A stretch of DNA of 24,000 nucleotides from Methanobacterium formicicum. Lineage in GTDB: Archaea; Methanobacteriota; Methanobacteria; Methanobacteriales; Methanobacteriaceae. Every line of letters starts with the position of its first letter. Positions within the stretch are counted from its first letter, which is position 1. The translations under genes and the position numbers were made by a program. The stretch lies in NCBI RefSeq assembly GCF_029848115.1, contig NZ_JARVXG010000043.1, forward strand, positions 1 through 24,000, read 5' to 3'. Positions 18,971 through 24,000 of this stretch are shown piece after piece. The notes beneath the pieces are model-generated. The model saw only the letters and a list, made by a program, of their open reading frames with translations. It made no database searches and was not told the origin of the DNA.

Positions 18971-19435
18971 GTGAAACTGAACACACCACTCAAAAGGATG
19001 GTAACCGGGCTTATCCTGGTGGCTGCCCTGGCAATATTATGCAGTAACTACGCCACAGAATACGAGTACCATCAGAAATACCCATCTTACGGAGCCCTAA
19101 TCTCAGATTACCCTGAAGGAGAAGTGGTAAATGTCGGTGGAACAGTTACCCACATCGGTTCCAGCCAGTTCCAGATCCTGGAGAACTACCACGGTCAAAA
19201 CATTAACCTGAGCATTAACAGCTCCACCCCGGTGAACCTGGAGGACCAAGTGTCAGTGGTGGGGGTCTTGGGACCTAACAATACCATCATCCAGGTGGAA
19301 CGGGTGGAAGTCAATGAATACTGGAAGTACCTTTTCCTGTTGCTCCGTTCCTTCCTGGCGGTGATCCTTCTGATTTTCATATTTTACCGTTACTGGTCCT
19401 TTGACTGGAAAAATTTCGAGTTCAGGAGGCGCTAA
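18971..19435 (+). CDS. Two-span membrane protein with an external OB-fold-like domain
   Basis: 154 residues, not recognised as a named family. A membrane span at about 11-25, an outside region of about 90 residues, a second span at about 119-138 and a short basic cytosolic tail (RRR end). The outer part (about 48-114: GEVVNVGGTVTHIG, then QNINLSINSS, then EDQVSVVGVLGPNN and IIQVERVEV) alternates strands and glycine turns like an OB-fold of the kind found in nucleic-acid-binding and membrane-anchored accessory proteins. The GTG start follows a purine-rich stretch (AAGGGGAAGG). It is followed after 2 bp by the YdjM-like gene, so the two proteins are made together and may act together at the membrane. 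Confidence 0.78.
   Translation: MKLNTPLKRMVTGLILVAALAILCSNYATEYEYHQKYPSYGALISDYPEGEVVNVGGTVTHIGSSQFQILENYHGQNINLSINSSTPVNLEDQVSVVGVLGPNNTIIQVERVEVNEYWKYLFLLLRSFLAVILLIFIFYRYWSFDWKNFEFRRR
19424..19429 (+). promoter_or_regulatory. Ribosome binding site of the YdjM-like gene
   Basis: AGGAGG lies inside the last codons of the upstream gene, eight bases before the GTG at 19438. It fixes this GTG start and supports translational coupling. Confidence 0.7.
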
Positions 19436-19437
19436 GT

Positions 19438-19917
19438 GTGCCAGACTGGGTAGTTCACCTGGCAGTGGCCTGGAGCGTGTGCCGCATACTAAGCTTCCGA
19501 TACCCTCAGTTTAACCCGGCCAACACCGTTCTGGTCATGGTGGGATCCATCTTCCCTGACGCCATTAAGATATCCATACTAACTGAACTAGTGGGATACG
19601 ATATGTGGGATTATATCTACGTGTTCCACCTCCCGGTAGGTACATTTTTACTGGCAGGAATCGCTGCCCTCCTCTTCCGGGAGAAAAAAAGCGCCTTCCT
19701 GTTTTTATCCATGGGAATAGTAACCCACTACCTCCTGGACCTGATCCTGATACAGGTGGGATATGGTATGGCCCTCTTCTATCCATTAAGCTGGACTGGA
19801 TTCACCCTGAACCTGGTCCCCAACGATGATTACTACATAACCATCATGGCCCTGTTTATAGCCCTGATAGTTTACCTGGTGTCAAGACAGGTGGAAAAAA
19901 GAAAGTTTAACCACTGA
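19438..19917 (+). CDS. YdjM-like membrane-bound putative metal-dependent hydrolase
   Basis: 159 residues with four or so membrane spans. It resembles the YdjM/PF04307 family of membrane-associated putative metal-dependent hydrolases: MPDWVVHLAVAW at the start (His7), GSIFPDAIK (Asp41), FHLPVG (His64), and THYLLDLIL (His97, Asp101), followed by FYPLSW. These His/Asp residues are the proposed metal ligands of the family. The substrate is unknown for the family as a whole. It starts with GTG two bases after the OB-fold-like membrane protein and is convergent with the second sensor kinase. Confidence 0.82.
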   Translation: MPDWVVHLAVAWSVCRILSFRYPQFNPANTVLVMVGSIFPDAIKISILTELVGYDMWDYIYVFHLPVGTFLLAGIAALLFREKKSAFLFLSMGIVTHYLLDLILIQVGYGMALFYPLSWTGFTLNLVPNDDYYITIMALFIALIVYLVSRQVEKRKFNH

Positions 19918-19935
19918 AAATGCGCTGCAAAAACT

Positions 19936-19970
19936 AAATAAAATTGGAAAAACCCTTAAAAAACAAATAT
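19936..19970 (-). terminator. T-rich region after the second sensor kinase
   Basis: On the minus strand T-runs of six and five follow the stop codon at 19974 within 35 bases. The 56-bp spacer between convergent genes probably ends both transcripts. Confidence 0.4.
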
Positions 19971-19973
19971 AAC

Positions 19974-21449
19974 CTATTTTTCATCACCTTTCAAAGGGGA
20001 TCCATAATCCTCTTCAGCAAAGGTCAAAGTGAAGGTAGTACCCTGGTTGGTGTCCAGTTCCATCTCACCATCCACCTGGTCAGTAAGGGTATCCACCAGG
20101 CGCATGCCCAGGGAATCGGTTTTTCGAAAGTCCAAGCCTTCAGGGAATCCCACCCCAGTATCCGCCACCTGGAATACGTAGTGGTCATTGGCTTTATGGA
20201 ATTTAACTGATATCTCACCATCTTCACCGTGGGGAAAGGCATGTTTGAGGCTGTTAGATACCAGTTCATTGACGATTAGGCCCAGGGGGACAGCGGTGTT
20301 GATATCCAGGGGCACGTTACCCACATCCATTTTCAGTTTGATGTTGTCCCGGATAACGTAGGTCCGGAAGAGTTCCTGGGTGAGGCTGGTGATGTACTCC
20401 CCGAAGTTTATGCACTTGAGATCCGTGGAACGGTACAGCATGGAATGAATTAAGGCCATGGACCGGGCCCGGTTCTGACTCTCTTTGAAAACCTTCCGGG
20501 CGGCCTTATCCTCAATGTACTTGGATTGCAGGTTGAGGAGACTGCTGATAACCATGAGATTGTTTTTAACCCGGTGATGTATTTCCTTAAGCAAAAGTTC
20601 CTTCTCATCCAGAGACTTGCGGAGCTGTTCCTCCGCCTGTTTACGACGGGTTATATCCCTTAAAATGGAGAGTACCATTTTCTCTCCACGGAGGTTGAAT
20701 ATATGGGCACTCACCTCCACTGGTATCTGGCGACCATCACTGGTGAGGTTGACCGCCTCAAAGGTGGCACTCCCCTCCTGGAGAAGGTCCCACAGAGTTG
20801 GTTCTTCCCTAGATTCAACTTCAATGTCTCTGGGAGTCATCTTCAGAAGCTCGTCCCTGGTGTACCCCAGGCTGTGGCAGGCCACGTCGTTGACTTCCAG
20901 AAATTGGCCACCGGTACCATCACTGGTAAGGGGGTAAAGGAAGATGGAGTCATTGGCATTGTTAAACAGTTCCCTGAACTTTTCCTCACTTTCCTGTAGC
21001 TTCAGTTCCATTTTTTTACTGGTGGTAATATCCCGAGAAATGGTGGAGGCCCCTACCACCCTACCCCGGGCATCCTTGATGGGGGAAACACTGAGGGAAA
21101 TATTAACCAGGGACCCGTCTTTCCTGCGGCGTAGTGTCTCGTAATGGGTGATCCTTTCCCCATTTTTGATCCAGGCTAAAATCAGAGATATTTCATCACT
21201 GTTGTAGGGCGGTATCATCATAAAAACACTGCTACCCAGTGCCTCATCACCAGAAAATCCGTATAACTTCTCGGCAGCTGGGTTCCAGCTTAAAACCGTA
21301 CCCTCCAGATCCAGACCTACAATGGCATCCTCAGTGTGCTCTACTATTGATTTAAGATAGTTTAATTCCTCATGGGTTTGGGATAACCTTTTTTCTGTTT
21401 CTTGAAGCCGGCTCTGGATTTCCTCACGGCTTAAATCTGGATGTTTCAT
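19974..21449 (-). CDS. Soluble PAS-PAS HisKA_2 sensor histidine kinase
   Basis: 491 residues with no membrane span. A short coiled coil (about 8-32) precedes two PAS domains (about 33-145, with [21 protein letters not shown], and 155-270, with [14 protein letters not shown]), each followed by PAC-like segments ([14 protein letters not shown] and [12 protein letters not shown]). The HisKA_2 phosphoacceptor domain has [15 protein letters not shown] around His291. The HATPase domain shows [21 protein letters not shown] and LGMRLVDTL. It is a paralogue of the membrane kinase 1.4 kb away, with nearly the same phosphoacceptor and N-box sequences. PAS domains of this sort often bind haem, flavin or small ligands, but the ligand is not apparent. 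No response regulator lies next to it. Confidence 0.93.
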   Translation of the reverse strand: MKHPDLSREEIQSRLQETEKRLSQTHEELNYLKSIVEHTEDAIVGLDLEGTVLSWNPAAEKLYGFSGDEALGSSVFMMIPPYNSDEISLILAWIKNGERITHYETLRRRKDGSLVNISLSVSPIKDARGRVVGASTISRDITTSKKMELKLQESEEKFRELFNNANDSIFLYPLTSDGTGGQFLEVNDVACHSLGYTRDELLKMTPRDIEVESREEPTLWDLLQEGSATFEAVNLTSDGRQIPVEVSAHIFNLRGEKMVLSILRDITRRKQAEEQLRKSLDEKELLLKEIHHRVKNNLMVISSLLNLQSKYIEDKAARKVFKESQNRARSMALIHSMLYRSTDLKCINFGEYITSLTQELFRTYVIRDNIKLKMDVGNVPLDINTAVPLGLIVNELVSNSLKHAFPHGEDGEISVKFHKANDHYVFQVADTGVGFPEGLDFRKTDSLGMRLVDTLTDQVDGEMELDTNQGTTFTLTFAEEDYGSPLKGDEK

Positions 21450-21572
21450 GTTAATAACTCGTAATAATCGACTAATAAAGGGATTTTTTCTATAGGGTTT
21501 TATCTTTAACCTTTTATTTGATTATTTCGGCCACAATATTAACTTTTTATACCTCAAAACTTACCGGTTTAT

Positions 21573-21598
21573 AACCCACCACTCCTACCGGAGGGGTT
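21573..21598. promoter_or_regulatory. Hairpin in the spacer between kinase and thymidylyltransferase
   Basis: AACCC (21573-21577) and CTCC (21582-21585) pair with GGAG (21590-21593) and GGGTT (21594-21598), leaving a 4-base bulge ACCA and a 4-base loop. It lies about 110 bp before the thymidylyltransferase start. Role unknown. Confidence 0.35.
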
Positions 21599-21707
21599 TA
21601 AGTGAAATATTTATGATAATTAAGGGAAATATTATATGAGAATTGAAACTGAATAAGATAACCCTAAAGTTCATAAAAAAAATTCAATTACACAGGATTT
21701 GATAACC

Positions 21708-22580
<873 letters not shown>

Positions 22581-22601
22581 ATATGATTTTGTGGATGAAA
22601 T

Positions 22602-22969
22602 TTACTTTTTTATAATTTCATCTATTTCTTTGATTATTTCTTTCACACTTGCGAGACCATTTTCAATTTCTTCCTGAGAAATTTCTCTTTTCTGATGCCC
22701 CAATTTCACATACCATAAAAGTCTATATTTCTTATTTCCCAGAGCAAATCCATTTGTTTCTCGTGACCCTGGAGTATTTCCTTAGCCCTGTTCTTTCTTG
22801 ATCTGTGACTGGAATAATCTTTTCCATTAATTTTGTTAGTTAAAGCCATGAGGGCTGATTCAAAAGCAGCATACCCCAGGCCAGCCACACCAGCCAGATC
22901 TCCTTGTTCGTATAAATCTTCAGCTGATTTTAATAAATTTTTAGCCCTTTCCATATCTAAGTCAACCAT
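22602..22969 (-). pseudogene. HEPN-domain protein, broken by a one-base frameshift
   Basis: Reading from ATG 22969 gives 86 residues of a HEPN-type helical protein (AKNLLKSAEDLYEQGDLAGVA, YAAFESALMALTNKI, then WEIRNIDFYG), then one Met and a stop at 22706. Shifting frame by one base after the GGT for Gly86 continues with VKLGHQKREISQEEIENG and a Lys-rich helix to a stop at 22602, giving about 122 residues, the normal HEPN length. A missing A near 22710-22711 (GGT-AT-GTG instead of GGT-AAT-GTG) explains this. It overlaps the start of the MNT gene by 13 bp. The motif reads RN-x3-Y rather than the R-x4-6-H of HepT-like toxins. It may be a true mutation, a sequencing error or, less likely, a programmed frameshift. 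Confidence 0.82.
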
Positions 22970-23805
22970 ATCTTATCTCCTTGACGCGATATACTCATCT
23001 CTAATTCTTTAATGGTTTCATTGAGATTTTCGAGTTCAATTTCGCCTTTAGGAACTGTTCGGCCCTCCCTAATAACCGAGTGGACTTCCCCAATAGTGAC
23101 TTTTGCCATGTTTTCATAGTACTCCCTGGCAGGGCCTTCCAGTGATTCCGCTTTATTTAAAAATTCTTTGGCCTTTTCCAGGCGATATATAATGTATGGT
23201 TTGGGGAAAGTATCCAGTTGAGCTATGATTTCCCATACATCCCCTTTGTATACAATCCCATTAATGAGTGATTCCAAAACCACAAAATCGACTGGACTCT
23301 GGATATCCTGCCAGTTATACTGGTGTATCTCAAAACGGTAGGGTAGGAAATCATACTTCTTAACATCTAATGGTTTTTCACTAACTACAACCACATCTAT
23401 ATCACTTTTTTTCGTGGCCAGACCCGTAGCCACACTACCAAATAGTATGAATAAATCCACCTCATCTCCAATTTTGTTGTAAAGTAGATCAATTCTGTTC
23501 TTAAAATCAGGTCTTACATTCTGTCTTTTCTCTTCCATGAAAAGTTTCCAGAATATTTTAACCAGATTAAGGCCCGAATTTATCCGGTAAACCTTTTTAC
23601 GTTGTGTCTTCTGTTGATTTATTATGTGGTGCGCTAGTAAAACCTTCAATATTCGGGAAACATTTGATTTGGAGATGCTAAGTTCATTTGATAATTCAGT
23701 GAGTCCCCATGTCAAGTAGGGTTTCTGGATCATGAACCGCAATATTTTAAGGGTATTCCTGGCAGCCAGATCCTCCAAATTAAATTGTTCTAAATTTAGT
23801 ACCAT
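22957..23805 (-). CDS. MNT-type nucleotidyltransferase fused to a winged-helix domain
   Basis: 282 residues. N-terminal winged helix (about 15-75: TLKILRFMIQKP, LTELSNELSISKSNVSRIL, and wing KVYRI). Middle minimal nucleotidyltransferase domain with GSVATG (123-128) and the metal-binding DID (135-137), spaced as GS-x10-D-x-D. A helical C-terminal part (about 200-282) may contact the partner. MNT proteins paired with HEPN proteins form MntA-HepT-like toxin-antitoxin modules, in which the MNT protein inactivates the toxin by adding nucleotides. The winged helix suggests self-repression. The HEPN gene overlaps by 13 bp. A palindrome covers the start codon. The start at ATG 23805 fits a leaderless transcript. 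Confidence 0.87.
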   Translation of the reverse strand: MVLNLEQFNLEDLAARNTLKILRFMIQKPYLTWGLTELSNELSISKSNVSRILKVLLAHHIINQQKTQRKKVYRINSGLNLVKIFWKLFMEEKRQNVRPDFKNRIDLLYNKIGDEVDLFILFGSVATGLATKKSDIDVVVVSEKPLDVKKYDFLPYRFEIHQYNWQDIQSPVDFVVLESLINGIVYKGDVWEIIAQLDTFPKPYIIYRLEKAKEFLNKAESLEGPAREYYENMAKVTIGEVHSVIREGRTVPKGEIELENLNETIKELEMSISRQGDKIWLT

Positions 23806-23837
23806 ATGTTCTAATATTGGTACTATGATATATTAAA
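23797..23837 (-). promoter_or_regulatory. TATA box and palindromic operator over the MNT start
   Basis: In gene direction TTTAATATATC (23827-23837) is a TATA box that puts transcription start near 23806, one base from the ATG, so the message should be leaderless. TAGTACC (23797-23803) and GGTACTA (23819-23825) form a perfect 7-bp inverted repeat with a 15-base spacer, straddling the predicted transcription start and the start codon. This fits autorepression by the winged-helix domain (inference). Confidence 0.55.
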
Positions 23838-23971
23838 TTATCAGATATTCAGTATTAATAATTTAGATTTGTATCATATATAGCAATTTGTGTACACTGT
23901 GGAGTTAAAAAAATGGCACTAACAATGAACTTTTATGATTTAAAAAAATAGGGTTTTAAAAAAAATGGGGT

Positions 23972-23990
23972 TAAGGGGATTACCCCCTTA
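23972..23990. terminator. Hairpin at the right edge of the window
   Basis: TAAGGGG (23972-23978) pairs with CCCCTTA (23984-23990) around a 5-base loop. T-rich sequence follows on the plus strand, and A-rich sequence precedes it (T-rich on the other strand). It may end a transcript entering from beyond the window. No gene is seen at 23838-24000. Confidence 0.4.
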
Positions 23991-24000
23991 TTTTCGTCTT

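Noticed and set aside
23913..23951. Short reading frame of 12 codons starting ATG GCA
   Set aside because: Too short, low complexity, and without a ribosome binding site or any family resemblance.

Overview
The window looks like a chromosomal segment of a mesophilic methanogen of the order Methanobacteriales, most likely Methanobacterium or a close relative. Reasons: archaeal-type PheRS beta (about 556 aa) and ValRS; a winged-helix regulator with the FilR1/DUF1724-type C-terminal half; the archaea-specific RecJ-like DHH protein with DnaJ-type zinc fingers; desulfoferrodoxin and rubrerythrin of anaerobes; PAS/HisKA_2-type kinases; compact genes separated by very AT-rich spacers; TATA boxes; and GGAGG/GGTGA ribosome binding sites. 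This assignment is inference from gene content. No rRNA or tRNA gene was found.

Layout. 1-5.2 kb: pheT (minus), a His/Glu-rich small membrane protein (minus), then divergent valS (plus). 5.2-8.2 kb, plus strand: aroA, a COG2229-type small GTPase, an endonuclease III homologue and a small ribbon-helix-helix protein. 8.2-9.2 kb: a 460-bp spacer with tandem inverted repeats in front of an exported protein built from six CxxCxGxG zinc-finger motifs. 9.4-11.1 kb: a winged-helix regulator whose 3' end overlaps a UbiA-type membrane prenyltransferase. 11.3-15.9 kb, minus strand: the Zn-finger/S1/OB/DHH protein, a lipoprotein-like protein, desulfoferrodoxin and rubrerythrin. 16.2-21.4 kb: two HisKA_2 sensor kinases (one with 8 membrane spans, one without) flanking a two-gene membrane operon (OB-fold-like protein plus YdjM-like hydrolase). 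21.7-23.8 kb: a glucose-1-phosphate thymidylyltransferase convergent with an MNT/HEPN module whose HEPN gene carries a one-base frameshift.

How the genes fit together: translation (pheT, valS), aromatic amino-acid synthesis (aroA) and DNA repair or nucleic-acid processing (nth, DHH protein) are housekeeping. Desulfoferrodoxin and rubrerythrin form a superoxide/peroxide defence block. The kinases have no response regulator in view. The wHTH-UbiA pair suggests regulated lipid or isoprenoid modification. The MNT/HEPN pair is a toxin-antitoxin-like module with a palindrome over its start codon.

The features most worth a second look are the frameshifted HEPN gene, the mirror-symmetric six-motif exported zinc-finger protein with its iterated leader repeats, the 20-21-bp phased AGTTTAATT array upstream of the DHH gene, the Cys-to-His change in the endonuclease III iron-sulfur motif, and the small membrane protein with three helices carrying metal-ligand-like residues at helical spacing.
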